The notes under the pieces were generated by a model that worked only from the letters and a program-made list of their open reading frames with translations, was not told the DNA's origin and did no database searches. The position numbers and the translations under genes are program-made. Below are positions 49,001-61,096 of a stretch of 64,000 nucleotides of DNA, piece by piece. Positions within the stretch are counted from its first letter, which is position 1, and the number at the start of each line of letters is the position of its first letter. Source of the stretch: Oasisia sp. SBJ-2009 (Eukaryota > Annelida > Polychaeta > Sabellida > Siboglinidae); NCBI GenBank assembly GCA_964017155.1, contig OZ024862.1:34667690-34731689 (forward strand), in the 5' to 3' direction.

Positions 49001-52000
49001 ATCCAGGCACCATGTTTGCGTCTGCCAAAAAACGTGCCCTGCCTATATACAGTTAGTGCTATAAGTGTTGTGTCTAGACGGCCGCCAATGCTATATAAGA
49101 AACATTTTTATTACGACACTTGCCATTGAAATAGATATTTTATCCTTCATGATGAGATGTAGACATTGCCTCGGGGAGGCGAGACATGTAGTGTTGTCAG
49201 TAGGTGAGGCAATCAGTACAGAGCATCTCAACGCAGAACACCAATAATGCGCTACAGCGGCTGATTGGGAATTGCATTTAGTCGTAGCTATTTCTGTTAA
49301 CAATGACGCCATCAAGTCTGAAGAGTTAAGCAAATTCATGAAGATGTTTCTCTATGGAAAGTTCCCGATTAAGACCACCAATCCAAAAGCTGTTCAAGAC
49401 GGGTCACAGATTAGAGGGTACAAATTGGAGGGCACATATTGGAGGGTATAGATTGGAGGGTAAAGCTGGTGCATCCATTCCTGCTCTAAGACTTAACACA
49501 ATTACCATCTTTATTACAAATGTCTTATTTCAATATGAACAATTCCGTAGACACAGTAACAAGAAAAAGTCCACTTCTACATATAGTGATTAAGTTTTAA
49601 CTTTTCTGTTATTACTAACTAATTTATGTTACTCTTAAATGTTATTATTAATATCCATTTGTAATGCACAACATATCCCTGCTAGGAAACCTGCATTGAA
49701 ATAGCTCATTTTGTTTACTATGCAGTGATTATTTTATTTAATATTAAACAATTTGTTCATGAGTACTGCTTAGCTGACAAGGTGTACAGACATTTGGGAA
49801 ATATGGATTTATCCATGGATTGGACTTTGTAGTGCAACAAAGCTAGAGTTAGTGTAATTGCCATGTACCCACTGTATTCATCAGTGTGGACAAGAATAGT
49901 GCGCACCATTTTGTCTGCACTGAGCAGTGGGTATGCTGCACTATAGACAACATTAGTCGACATGGTTATTAATCCACGTGACATCCCCTGTGACGTCCTG
50001 TATGTGTCGAGCTTTCAGGGATCTGTGTGGTAGAGTACTTTGGATATAACGCTAAGCGGCAGTTCCCAGTTGATGGATACAGTGCGTGTATCTGCATTGA
50101 AGGCTTCTGTAAACACACTCAGCTGAAGTCATGCTCAGCCAGCACATACTAGAGCGGCTAGGTGTTGTGGTCTTACTGAAGCGTGAAAACTGTCAAGAAT
50201 TGTGTGAAACATCTAACTATAATCGAGCATGTACACATGGTCATGTCTGATATGTCTCCTAGGCTGTTTGCATTCCAAGTGCCTTGCATCCACACATTAA
50301 CCTGTGACACTTTGGAAGGAAAATAATGCTTGCTTGCTGATGGTTAAGGGCTTGTACTGCATGCTTTTAGTGTTCAAAGGTTTTTCACAATGTTTCTGTT
50401 ACATTTAAACAGTCCAACTGATCAGTTCCAAACATTTTGTACAATTTAATTACATTGGTTATAGAAATCATACATGCAGTTGTACAACACTTTTGAAATT
50501 TGCATCATGGTAATTAATGTCTGATGAAAACGCTTTAGGACTGTCTTTTGCATCTGTGTACACAGAACATTGGCCCAAGGATGGGCAGTTTTTGGCTTAG
50601 TGTTTGTAATCATATAATGATAGAAGCTCCTTACTCTGGACTAGTCGATTCCCACTAGGAGTGAACTGATTAACAAGTTTTCCAAATAAATGAATCAGCC
50701 ATCGATTGTTAGCTTTCGGAATCTCAGTTCCTGTCAAACGGTTTCTGGATACCAAGACTTCTAGATCATCGATAGATGGATTAATAAAGTTGATCTATAA
50801 TCATTTAACGATTTTGTGAATGGATAAACTAAATTTGTTCCTGCTTCAGAGAGTTGATAACATGTTAGTCTTCTGGGTAAAAAGCAGTGACTCTCTGTGC
50901 TATTGTGTGATATAGAACTGTAATGGTTGGACACAGTATAGTCCTTGGGAGACGTGTGCTGTAGCCAAATGAAATGTCAACAAGTTGATATAATGCACTT
51001 CTTATGGTCCAATTATTCATTTTTTCCCACAAGAATATTCAGTGGCATTTTGTCTCTGCATTATTTACCTTGTCTGATGCCTTCAATTATTGCTTTCCAC
51101 ACAACGTGAAGTCTCACGGCGAACCCTGCTCACATTTCATCTGGTTATTGCGTGTAAATGCATGGTGTCGGCACAAGGCTCTGCATTACCCAGAATCCTC
51201 TTAAATCATTGCCGAGAAATGTCATAACACAGCGATATATAACGCTTTAGTTACGTCACAGTTTATGTGGCAGTTTGAAATATTTATAGTAAATTTATAC
51301 AGTGTTTCTGATTAAAAGCGGCTTTTCTTCTGTCAACATGTTTTGCTCGAATATCTATCTGGGACAGACATATTAATCAAATTGATTGATCACCTTATTT
51401 TTTTACAGGAATAAACAATGCCAATCTATGAAAACATTGAATGTTTACCTCAAACTGGGTATAGGCAGGTACTTTATAAAATGTCAGAATGAAAACTATA
51501 TTTATTGTTTTTTTCAATCCGAAAAATTATAAAATTCCAATCAGCAAACAACTTGTCTTGTGCAAATAGTGCAGCAGGTTACATATGACATAACATATTT
51601 TGTCACATAGGAAGTATTTGTGCCAAGTATAGAGACACCGTTGCTGGCCTGTAACGTGATTTTTGTTGTTGGTTGCATTTTTCGATTTGTATTCAGGTTT
51701 CACAGAAAATCTCTCAGTGCAATGACTTGGGCCTCCAGCCCTCCACCCAAAAAACAACTGCACCCCCTCTCTCGAGATGTCCAAAACAAATCTCAAAACA
51801 TGTCCCTGCCTTTGAAACCTCAAGCCAACTATTGTCTAACACCTGGTCTTGAATCTACCAACTACTAAACTATGACAATTAATATTAGTATTACGTGTGT
51901 GTGATTCTGGTCCTTTCTATCCAGCATTTACGCCAGGACATGCAAATGCCTGATGCAGGGAAGATTGTAACAAAATCTGCACTTCAGTCTACCTAGATAC

Positions 52001-55000
52001 GGACCTTGTCTTATTACTGGGTGTAAAGAATTGTTGACATAAAATATGTGTAATAAAAACTGGGATTACATTCAATCTTCTGGAAATTCCTTATCGTACA
52101 TGATCGCACTGAACTTGTTACCAGACTCAGACGCGGCATGTATTGATACAGAGAGTGGAGATGAGGCCGGGCATTATGTATTAATTACCTGAAAGAGCCG
52201 CGGGGGACGAGTTATGACATTATCTGGTTGCACATATGTGATTGCTTTTCCTGCAATGATAACTCGTTATTTGCAGTCACGACCCATGTGTGGGTTCATG
52301 TTGTACTCCTGGGTGTTAGATGTGATCAGACGGAGTGTAGTTACTCTCAGCGTGAGTATCACAACACCCTTCAGTGTTTACGCAGACAACACACTGGTGA
52401 ATTAATCCCCTGGGTAGTTTCTGTGTAAGATTTGTAGGGAATTCGAAGTACAGCAAAAAAGGCCTTGGGAGGACAAGTACAATATCTGCGTAATGCTTTA
52501 CGAATGACTGAGGGACCACTTCTGAAAGGAGGTGACCACCACAGGAGCTAGATGAATGCGGGAAAGGGCCAGATCACGGCTGGGTTAGGCTAGCTGCCTG
52601 ATGAAGGCTTTTGGAAAGACGGAGGAAGATCACACACAAACAGAGGGCTTCTAACAGAGAAGAGTGGTGGAAACAACATAAATTAATAACAACACAACAA
52701 TACAAGACCTAATCCTTACCCTAGCTTCAAGAAACAGTAAGAAGAAGAAATTCTACAACCGTACACAAATTTGAACTCGGTAAATGTTCCAGCACGTGAG
52801 GAGCCTTCATGTGGCTAACATAGAGTGATGAGCTAACCATAAGAAGAAGAAGAAATCAGGAAGGTGACTGAAGAACAACTAATATGACTGCAAACTGATT
52901 AAAGCAAAAATCACAGATACTGTATGAACATCTAACTAACCATTTGGGAATATACCTGTAGTGTTGTTTTGATGATATGCTACAAAACTTCAATGATTAA
53001 TGTAGCCCGCCACAAATTAAGTGACAATCATTGATTTTCAGAGTTGTAATTGAAATCTGTGCCAACTCATTAATAAGTGGGCCACCTAATTAGGGGTAGT
53101 TCATGTGACAGATTCGTCTTAATGTGTGAAGGTTAAACATGAATTAAAGACAGACAGGATGGCAGAATGAAAAGCATTATACCAATGAGCTCCATAATAT
53201 AGATTATCAAGAAGAATGTATTCAGTTTTGGGTTAAAAGGCATAAAACATCATTAGGCGCATCACCAAAATACACATTTTGGATATATGTCCTAGCGTTA
53301 CAAAATATCAAAAACATAATTTTTTAAAGACGAAACAACTGAACTGACGTGACCATATACTGCTAAGTGCATGAGATATGGTCTGAGGAAGAGTGCAGAA
53401 GTTAGCAAAGGACACAGGAGACTTGCTCCGGACCTAAACTGCTATACAGTGTGTTGGGAGACACATTGCAACAGTTCAGACCTTAATGTATGTTTTGGTT
53501 TTATTGACTTATAGACATCACATAAAGTGTAACATTTTAGTTTTAAAATGACGTCAGTTTCATCCATGTAGGTGAAAGTGGAGAAAACTACTTTCACACG
53601 TTATATTCTGGCTTTTCCTCAGTTTTGTGAAATGGCTCAAAAACCAATGTGGAAACATCACAGTTCTTGTTATTGAGAATGGTCGTCCGTGCAATACCGC
53701 ATGGCTAGAATGTGTAAGTGATTGACAGCTCACGCAAGATGACGTGCACTGCTAATCACCTATGTCCAATTTTAAGTGGTATCTAGGAATCAGCTTTCTG
53801 ATTGCCAAACTGTCTCCTGGGATATTCGTTTCTGCTCTGGAATATCCAGTCAGCATGCAAACCCAATCAACATTAATATCCACGGGGGAAAGATCATTGT
53901 TGTCCATTAGCCAAATAATGACATGTGCACTGAAAGCCGTAGTGCACGGACAGCATTGCGCAGGCACGTGTAAGCAAAGGCAATTTGTTCATAAATCCTT
54001 AGTTAGATCATTGGCTAGATAGGGATACAATGTAAGCTTACATGAGAATGTGGAATCCATTATGCTTGTAGTTTAAGTGTACTTGTTGAACTGTGAAAGT
54101 ACCCCGGTAGTCACTTGTGAGTTTACTTGTTCTTACAGTTTCCATGTCAGTGATTTGTTGCTATTGTACGTAGACTGGTTGTTGTTGTACACTACTACAT
54201 ATTAATGTACAGGCATTTTATACATACATAGCAATACATCTTTTAATTAAGTGAAATTTATTTAAAAAACGGAATTATCGAGAACAATTGCAATATTTTA
54301 TATTTTAACACATCATACTATAATCTAGTAAATTCAAATAACTACCGGTATATTATGTTTTTCCAATAGTTATGGTATGGTTAATTTTTTTAAATGTATA
54401 CAATTATAATTTAATTTGAATATGAAAAAATATTATACATTTATTTTCATTCCGAGTAAACTACAGACTCGTTAACTGCATTTCATAATGATTCGTCAAC
54501 AGGCAAATATCTGGCTTTAAGCTGATAATGAGAAAATTATAAATAGATGACAATGAACTGAAACACTTCACAAGGCCACTAATAATGCATGCCTTTCTGT
54601 TTTGCCGGGAAAGCAGCTGTGTCGGGACTGCTTACAAGAGTGCCACAAATTAAGCAGCTGATTCCTTGACGTCAGCGTCATGAAATGGTGACACACATAA
54701 TGACGGCAAGTGTCACGACCTTATGCTGCTGGTGTGTTATTGGGTGTTGTGAGAGATCGTAATGTTCACAATGTTCATAGAATTCACAATGTTCACAATG
54801 CAAGTTTATAACCATATAAATAGATGACAATGAATTCAATTCAATGTATTTAATTTTTGTGTCTCCTACAATCCCACATGACACAGGAGATGTACTGCAC
54901 GTGTAAAACCACATCAATATGAACAATCACAAAAACAATAAAGCACAAAGACTTCTTTGTATATATTAATCCGATGCAGAGGTAGACAATAGTATACATG

Positions 55001-58000
55001 TAAACATGAAACACCGCCACGTAAACATGAAACAGAATTGAAAATATTGTTATCAAGGAGGCATACTTTATTAACTGAAATGACAAAATGAGCTAATAGG
55101 GCGTGTAAGTCTCGCGAGCGAAAACGAGGCTGGGGGCAGTTGGGGGCAGAAGGTCCATATTCTCCATGTTAACGTATAGGACTTCGTTTTGTTTTTGGTT
55201 GTAAAAATCGAATTGTTCCAGTCTAACAATTTCAGTTATACTGTCCTAAAGATTATTACAAGCAAAAGCAGTGGAACACTTTGCCGGTGACAATGATCAC
55301 GGAAATCATGAATTTTAATCGATTATAATGGTGGTTGCCATGGCAACAGCGGCAAGTCCTTGCGTTTGGCGATCTTGACTAATAATGAAAACTGCCATTT
55401 TTCGCACAATACAACCTGTTTGGACCAAACGTATACATGTGTTATGATTATGTGCATTTAGACAATTTGTCAGATATAAGTGCTTATCGAAACCACAACG
55501 TACAACTATGTAAAATGCAAAATCCGTAAAAAAACATACGGCTAAAATTTGTGGGGAGTGTATTATCTGCACTACATAAATCGCTATGTCTATGATAGTG
55601 TGGTAAACTCAATATTAAATCGGACATTTAAGATAAGAAAGGTATAACACAAGATATTTATGGCCTGAATTTCCTAATATTCATCAGTCGGAAGTTACAA
55701 CTGTCATCCATTGAATATTATTCTAATGACCAGTCCCCAAATCAGCTCCAATCGCGCGGAGTCTCGCCGTGTATCGTGACACACTTACGGGCCCTATATA
55801 TGGCTAATCCTTGGAAATCTGACCCCAGAGGGGCATCAAAACAAAAGGAAAATGATGCAACTAACAATTAACTAAGTGCACTATTGTTAGCTGATTAAGG
55901 AGAATACACAACGGTGAAAGGCTTTAGATGATAATATTGTGTTCAATTGTCCTAACACCACAATAAAACAAATTCCACTGAATGAGTCCTCCTAGTAGAA
56001 CAACACAGAAAGACAGTGTCACATTCAAGAGCATAACTGAGTAGCATATCCATATGATATTTCTGTCAGCTGCCTGCACGTTGGCATGTCTAGTCCGTGC
56101 ATGAGAAAGTACTCATGCCAATAAGAGCCTCAGGTGACTAATATTTCACACACTGGACGACTAATACCAGAAGCCCGCTACAGGATATGCCAATTACTTA
56201 ATTACTCCAAGTGTCAGATGAAAGATACTTGGCCCAAAGTGCAGGGAGTGGAGTTGGAGGAATATGACAGCTCTACGCCTCCGTGGAGCACCATTAAGAC
56301 AAAGTGCATTCGACGGCAGGATTACGATGCTAAATAATCACCACCCAGTTCACTTCCATTCCACCATGATCAGCGTGGCTACTGGCAGACGTGATATTCC
56401 ATGCACAACGGTTGCAAATAAAACCAAGTCCTGAAAGCTGTGAATAGTAAAAAGTAGCGCCTCAAATATGTAACTATTCTGCACAACATGCCTTTTAGTA
56501 ACCAGACTCCACTGTCTATAGCCAGGTGCCTGTCGATACAACTGCACGAACCGTTACAATGTGAGGTGAATCAAACTACCTACAGTTTCAAATGGTAGCA
56601 TGTGGATTTCATTGTGGTTCCCTCATCATCATTATCAGGCTTCAGTATCCTGCTTCCAGATCTGTCTTACCCTTCATTCTGCCAGACACCCTTCTAGTTT
56701 CAACTGAGCATTTCTGATTACACTCCAACTGTATTCATTTTTAACATAATTTGAAGCCATTTCTAAACAATTACTTATCATTAACTTATAAGGTTCTTTC
56801 ACTTCTTATTCTAATTTAGCATATATAATTGCTTTTAACTTAATGGTCGAGTTGAAATCTAAATGATTGCGTACATAAATAATAAAATCTAAAATAATAT
56901 GTCCACAAATAATGTTTACATAATAATGTTTACATAACTAGACCAGTTGGCGGCACTGATTGCCTTCCAAACAAAACCTCGCTACTCATCCGATGTACAC
57001 TGATATTACATAGCTACAGATGTCACAAGACTCTTTCGATTCATTGGCTGACATCAGTCACTGGGTGCTTCAGTCTGCCTCATGGCCACAGACTCTCAGA
57101 CTCGTGTACTCACTTTACACAAACCGCCAACTGATTCACATTACATAAGACTCCACACGAGAACTGAGATGCGCGAAGCAATGTCTCAAGTGAATTCAAA
57201 TTATTGGTGTTCACTTGAAAAAACAATTAAGCCTTAGGCATCTGTTAAATGTTTAAACCAGTTTTGGAGTTACCCACATTCCAGTCATGTGACACTTGGT
57301 ATGTGACCCAAGACCTAAGATGGTTAACTTGAGACAGTTTATAGAATTACTGGTATTCAAATAAATACACATGATTTAAATGAATAAAAATAACTGGACA
57401 TTTACGAAACACATCAGCTGAACGCAGAGCAAGGAATCAACAAATGTCCATTGTTCATTAGTTTGTCGGTGTAATAAATGAGGATACATCGTGGAACATG
57501 TAATTATATGATTGACTTGTTATGAGGGCAAATCCGCTACTTGTGGCTCTACACCATTATCACAGAAACAATCACATTTCTATATAATGTACCTTTAAAT
57601 GTAATGTATGAAGTTTTTATAATAAACCATTCTCACATAATAATAATAATATATTTTATTTAATATAGTGCCACATCCAATTTCAAATTGTTCGTGGCGC
57701 TTTACATACATTAAAATCGTAAAATACAAATATACACAAGAAGAAAAACACATAAATATACTAATAACATACATAAACAATAAAAAAATATCAATATAAA
57801 TATAACACAAATTATTGAAGCTGAATAAATGTATATATGTATAATAAATATATATATATATATATATACAGTGTATATATAAATATGTTAAATAAAATAT
57901 CGATAAAAGTACACAAACATTAAACTAAGCCGCGAGAACAATCAGAAAGAAATGTGTCTTTAGGTGTGCCTTGAAGGTGGCTAAACAGACCGATGTTGTT

Positions 58001-60844
58001 AGGTAGAGCGTTCCATAAGGTCGCTGCTGCGACCACAAAATCATAACTTTAAAGCACTTATTACGGGCAAAGTTGGGAAGACTGAATGATTCTAACACTG
58101 TCTGTGCGTAACTACAACAGCAACCAGTACTCACATCGCTGTGGCCGGCCGAGCCCTGGGTCTCACTAGTGCCCCCGCTACAGACACTGTCGCTGGTGAC
58201 ACTCTGATTGTCCTCCACCGAGTCCGCGTAGATGTGTATCCCGTGACAACTTTGACAATGACGACACAGGTCCCAACTGTCACTAAACTCCTGGTGACAC
58301 GTCGCACACGTCAGTGACACTGGATGCATTGGGTCACCTAGACACACAAATCAGATTTGAGACTCGTTTCATATATCTTATGTCGCTGGTATGATTTCCG
58401 CTAGAATTAATTCTTTATAATAATAATGAAGCTTTACTACCCATTTTCAACATGTAGTGTAGATTTCATGTCAAATAGGAATGTATTCTGCCATTTGAGT
58501 CACATAGTACCTAATTGTGCCTAAACACAATAAAATGAAATATAACAAATATATAATGTATAAAAACATCTATGATAAATTTTCCACTAAAACTTATTAT
58601 TTTGATCTAATAAATATATATCTAAGATGTCCTTTAAAATGATAATCTATTTAGATAATTATGTTAAGCTAATAAATAAAAATTATATACCTAAAATGTT
58701 GCATAGTTTAGAGCATCATACATAATAATATATTCTGTTTGATAACATTTACTAAACAAACATATACATATATTAATTTAGCTCTAATAGGTTAATTATT
58801 GAGAACTTATGTGATTTTCATAACATGAGCATCAGTCTCACAAAAACTCGCAATACATTAAAATGTTCAAACTAGTGTTTCTGCCGGCACTTGTCAGCAG
58901 TGTCTTGGTTTGATGATGGTGACTGACATGGACCTGGACATGGTGTCGAATGACTCATGTTTTTACACCTCTGAAGTTACACTTTTTACAATATTGTCAC
59001 TACCAAATTCAGTTTTTATTTTAGTATTATGAAGCCTCAACAACCATCACAGCTTTCTTTGATAATATGATTAGTTTGTTTAGAGAATAATCATTTATCC
59101 TATGTAGTTTTCAATGTACAATTTGCTCAATATTTGTGTCATAGAGAAACGCTTCCATGACCAGAATTTCAACAAAATATACAACACAATGTCCAAATCC
59201 ACCATCCGTTTTTGACTGATGTTTTGCTAGGCAACAATACAAGTGATAGTTGATTTTCTGAGATATTTATAAAATCCTCAAGATATCCGTTATTATATGA
59301 TGCAAAGAATTTGTTTGCGTCATTCTTGAAGTGATACAACCTACCCATGGGTGGTCAATAAATTTAAGTAATTACCTGAAACTGATATAGCGTAGGTAAT
59401 GGTAGTCATGCAGCAAATGTGTTTACAGTGTGAAAAATGCATTAGTTTCGTTGTTTGCGTCCCATATGAAAGCCCCTGGCGCTGGAACCAAGCGATTGAT
59501 CGATCACTGCACAGGTTCTTAAGAACTTAATGACTTTGATGTACCATGAAGCAGGGTTATAAAAATATGATGTTATTATTACATGTTTATATAAGCAAGA
59601 TACAAATTCCCCAGCACATCATGAGAATACAATAACTGTTGCATGAGCTCCCCCAGTCAACTTAGGTGCAATTATTTTGTAGCTGCACTAATCCACTACC
59701 CATGGCATGGAAAACTTTGTTTTGATTATCTGGTGATAAAATGACTCGTATTTTGCATCAACGTCACAGATCTTATGAGAATTTCTTGTTTAATCCAACG
59801 CATGACAGTAACTATGGTAATAAGAATTTAGTACTTTTCCTGGCATCATAATCGGTTTATGGATGACAGAATGTGTTTATTGTGGTGCTCTACAGTCTGG
59901 AGTTATTAGATCTTTGATGATGAGTTCCAGCGAAGAACACAAATGTACTAAAAAGAGTCAATAAGGAGAAATAAAAATATGTAATAAAAGTATATAATAA
60001 GTATAAGGAGAAATAAAATATATAATAAAAGTATATAATAAGTATAAGGAGAAATATAATATATAATAAAAGTATATAATAAGTATAAGGAGAAATAAAA
60101 TATATAATAAAAGTATATAATTAGTATAAGGAGAAATAGAAATATATAATAAAAGTATATACGGAGAAATAGAAATATATAATCAAAGTATATAATATGT
60201 ATAAAATACACTAGACATTGTGTGTAGCAAGCAGCATGTAAGGTACGTCTAGACTAAAGCTGCCTTCTACTGGCACACGTTTAATTACAATTTGTGTGCG
60301 CACAGATGCAAGCATTTGTGCACGCATACACACATGCATGCATGTACGATTCTTTGCCTGCCCGTGCCATGACATTTTATGTATTTGACAGTACAAATGT
60401 GTTTTTGTGAACCATGTGGTGTTGCTGAAATGGATCTGTTTTTGGAAGGTAACAATTTGTTACATGGCTATGTGCTGGTTTTAAACATGTGGCCTCAGAT
60501 CTGAGGTAATTATGACAGCATACTGACATTAGACACTCCACACCTTTGGGTCGTGTTAGAATTCATGTTTATCAAGTACTTACCGGGGTATATGATTTTT
60601 CGATACAAAAACAAGTGGACATTCTCTCTTTAAGTCTGACAGAGTCACCGAGTACGGCCCAAAAAGAGTTCTTTGCAACAGAGTCACTCAACTCACTCAC
60701 CTGAGTTATTTGAGTTGGCTGACTGGTGCTGACACCTGCAGGCAAACCGCAGACGACATCCAAGTGTCTTGTGGGACGACAGTTTCTTCATGTCGTTGAA
60801 TGTCTGTTTGCAGTTGCCACATATGAGGATGTCAACGGCATGTA
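45831..60844 (-). CDS. BCL11-like two-finger protein, four joined exons (5' exon missing; join inferred)
   Basis: Model exons in transcript order are 60844-60701, 58337-58135, 48401-48267 and 46028-45831. Every border is GT-AG, and the junction phases agree (1, 0, 0). The first encodes CGNCKQTFNDMKKLSSHKTL-GC (C2HC finger), the second LTCATCHQEFSDSWDLCRHC then QSCHGIHIY (C2H2). Order, finger types and the HGxxIY after the second finger match the N-terminal pair of BCL11A/BCL11B, transcription repressors that bind DNA and recruit NuRD. The last two exons encode an acidic, Ser/Thr-rich tail ending CCLKNGLL. BCL11 proteins also carry C-terminal finger clusters; I see none between 48.4 and 58.1 kb, so this would be a shortened relative. 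The two halves could instead belong to different genes. The first coding exon is not found. Confidence 0.55.
46029..46975. other. Intron of the minus-strand gene, no other feature
   Basis: Non-coding on both strands as far as I can tell. Confidence 0.5.
46976..48010. repeat. G-rich minisatellite of 19-26 bp units, about 45 copies
   Basis: Core GCAGTTGGAGGTCTCAATGG followed by 3-12 extra G. Higher-order blocks recur (AATGGGGGAAGTTGGAGGTC with TCTATAGGAGCAG appears about five times). All plus frames are open over hundreds of bases. The G runs make it quadruplex-prone. It fills the intron between the last two exons of the minus-strand gene, whose transcript would carry the C-rich strand. Confidence 0.97.
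48267..48401 (-). CDS. Internal exon of a minus-strand gene (assigned to the BCL11-like model)
   Basis: 135 bases from a TTTGTCTGTCAG acceptor to a GTATGT donor, phase 0 at both ends. It encodes MMEALVEGMNQRDNGYSPSG and then TEAVGTTEEWMTADPHALED-SQCDQ. I recognise no family. It has low similarity to simple repeats and coding-like composition, and the splice signals at both ends support it. Confidence 0.7.
48885..48960 (+). mobile_element. Fragment of the Nin-DC-like SINE
   Basis: GTCTAAGTCAGGGAAGTAAA then AGATCCC at 48891 matches the central part of the SINE at 14,745-15,075 (GTCTAAGCCAGTGGAAGTAA). The tRNA-like head is not recognisable, so this is a truncated or decayed copy. Confidence 0.6.
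52099..52190 (+). pseudogene. Possible piggyBac transposase N-terminal fragment
   Basis: An ATG opens IALNLLPDSDAACIDTESGD-EAG before a stop. The D-x-DSGDE-like acidic pattern after a short hydrophobic stretch is common near the start of piggyBac-family transposases. The match is short and rests on memory of the family pattern. Confidence 0.3.
52785..52853 (+). mobile_element. Retroelement tail with GAA repeat
   Basis: GTGATGAGCTAACCATAAG followed by (AAG)4 resembles the 3' tail of LINE/SINE copies at 27.5 and 35.0 kb. Its extent upstream is unclear. Confidence 0.35.
57640..58110. repeat. Candidate dispersed repeat beside the BCL11-like finger exon
   Basis: GTGGCGCTTTACATAC near 57693 and AAATGTGTCTTTAGGTGTGC with GAGCGTTCCATAAGG near 57951-58019 resemble a dispersed retroelement sequence seen in many invertebrate genomes. 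AT-rich and TA-repeat DNA lies between. This is recognition from memory, not an alignment. Confidence 0.3.
58135..58337 (-). CDS. BCL11-like exon with C2H2 finger
   Basis: 203 bases from a TGTGTCTAG acceptor to a GTGAGT donor. It encodes GDPMHPVSLTCATCHQEFSD, SWDLCRHCQSCHGIHIYADS and a Ser-rich run (VEDNQSVTSDSVCSGGTSET). It is comparable to the BCL11 second finger, where TCTTCKQPF...QNTHGLRIY is the known pattern. It ends in phase 0. Confidence 0.8.
58338..60700. other. Intron between the two finger exons
   Basis: AT-rich; no exon recognised. Contains the 41-bp array listed next. Confidence 0.6.
59957..60205. repeat. 41-bp AT-rich tandem repeat, about 6 copies
   Basis: The unit is GTATAAGGAGAAATAAAATA followed by TATAATAAAAGTATATAATAA. 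The last two copies are shortened. Confidence 0.93.
60701..60844 (-). CDS. BCL11-like exon with C2HC finger
   Basis: 144 bases between the acceptor TTTGTGCAG and a GTGAGT donor. It encodes HAVDILICGNCKQTFNDMKK, LSSHKTLGC, then the basic CRLRFACRCQHQ and SANSNNS. Cys-x2-Cys-x12-His-x4-Cys spacing is visible. It corresponds to the first finger of BCL11 (DLLTCGQCQ... as I know it). It ends with one base, giving Gly with the next exon. Confidence 0.8.
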
Positions 60845-60885
60845 CTGCACAAACCAGAACGTCAAATTACTCTTCTGCTGCTCAT

Positions 60886-61096
60886 TGGAGTACCGTGGCA
60901 TAGTGGTTAGAATGTCAGACTCTAAATCGAGAGATTCCATGTTCGAATCCTCTTGCTGACAGTTCATACCTTTCACAAGTTCATTCACCCAGCGTTGGTA
61001 CAGTTATTGCAGCTGTGTGAATAGACAGGTCTACCTGTAATTGTTTTACATTCTGTACAAATAAGTTTTTGAGTTAGTAAACAAATAAATAAATAT
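60886..61096 (+). mobile_element. tRNA-derived SINE, about 210 bp
   Basis: The head has an A-box-like GTGGCATAGTGGTTAGAATG and a B box TGTTCGAATCC spaced as in a tRNA gene. The anticodon arm does not pair well and there is no good acceptor stem, so it is not a functional tRNA. The body runs to an AAACAAATAAATAAAT tail. The central domain is not the Nin-DC type seen at 15 kb. Confidence 0.75.

Larger units (their letters stand above)
48402..58134. other. Long intron or intergenic stretch of the minus-strand gene, no exon supported
   Basis: No C2H2 pattern, kinase motif or other domain on either strand. Noted pieces: a SINE fragment (48885), GGAGGGTA-type short repeats (49404-49468), a possible piggyBac N-terminal fragment (52099), a LINE-like GAA tail (52840), and an unrecognised plus-strand ORF (56134-56337) ending DSSTPPWSTIKTKCIRRQDY. 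Confidence 0.5.

Noticed and set aside
56134..56337. 67-codon plus-strand ORF ending IRRQDYDAK
   Set aside because: Composition looks somewhat coding, but I recognise no family and see no clear acceptor; left as undecided.
60886..60962. Functional tRNA gene
   Set aside because: A and B boxes are present, but the acceptor stem and anticodon arm do not pair, and a SINE body with an A-rich tail follows.
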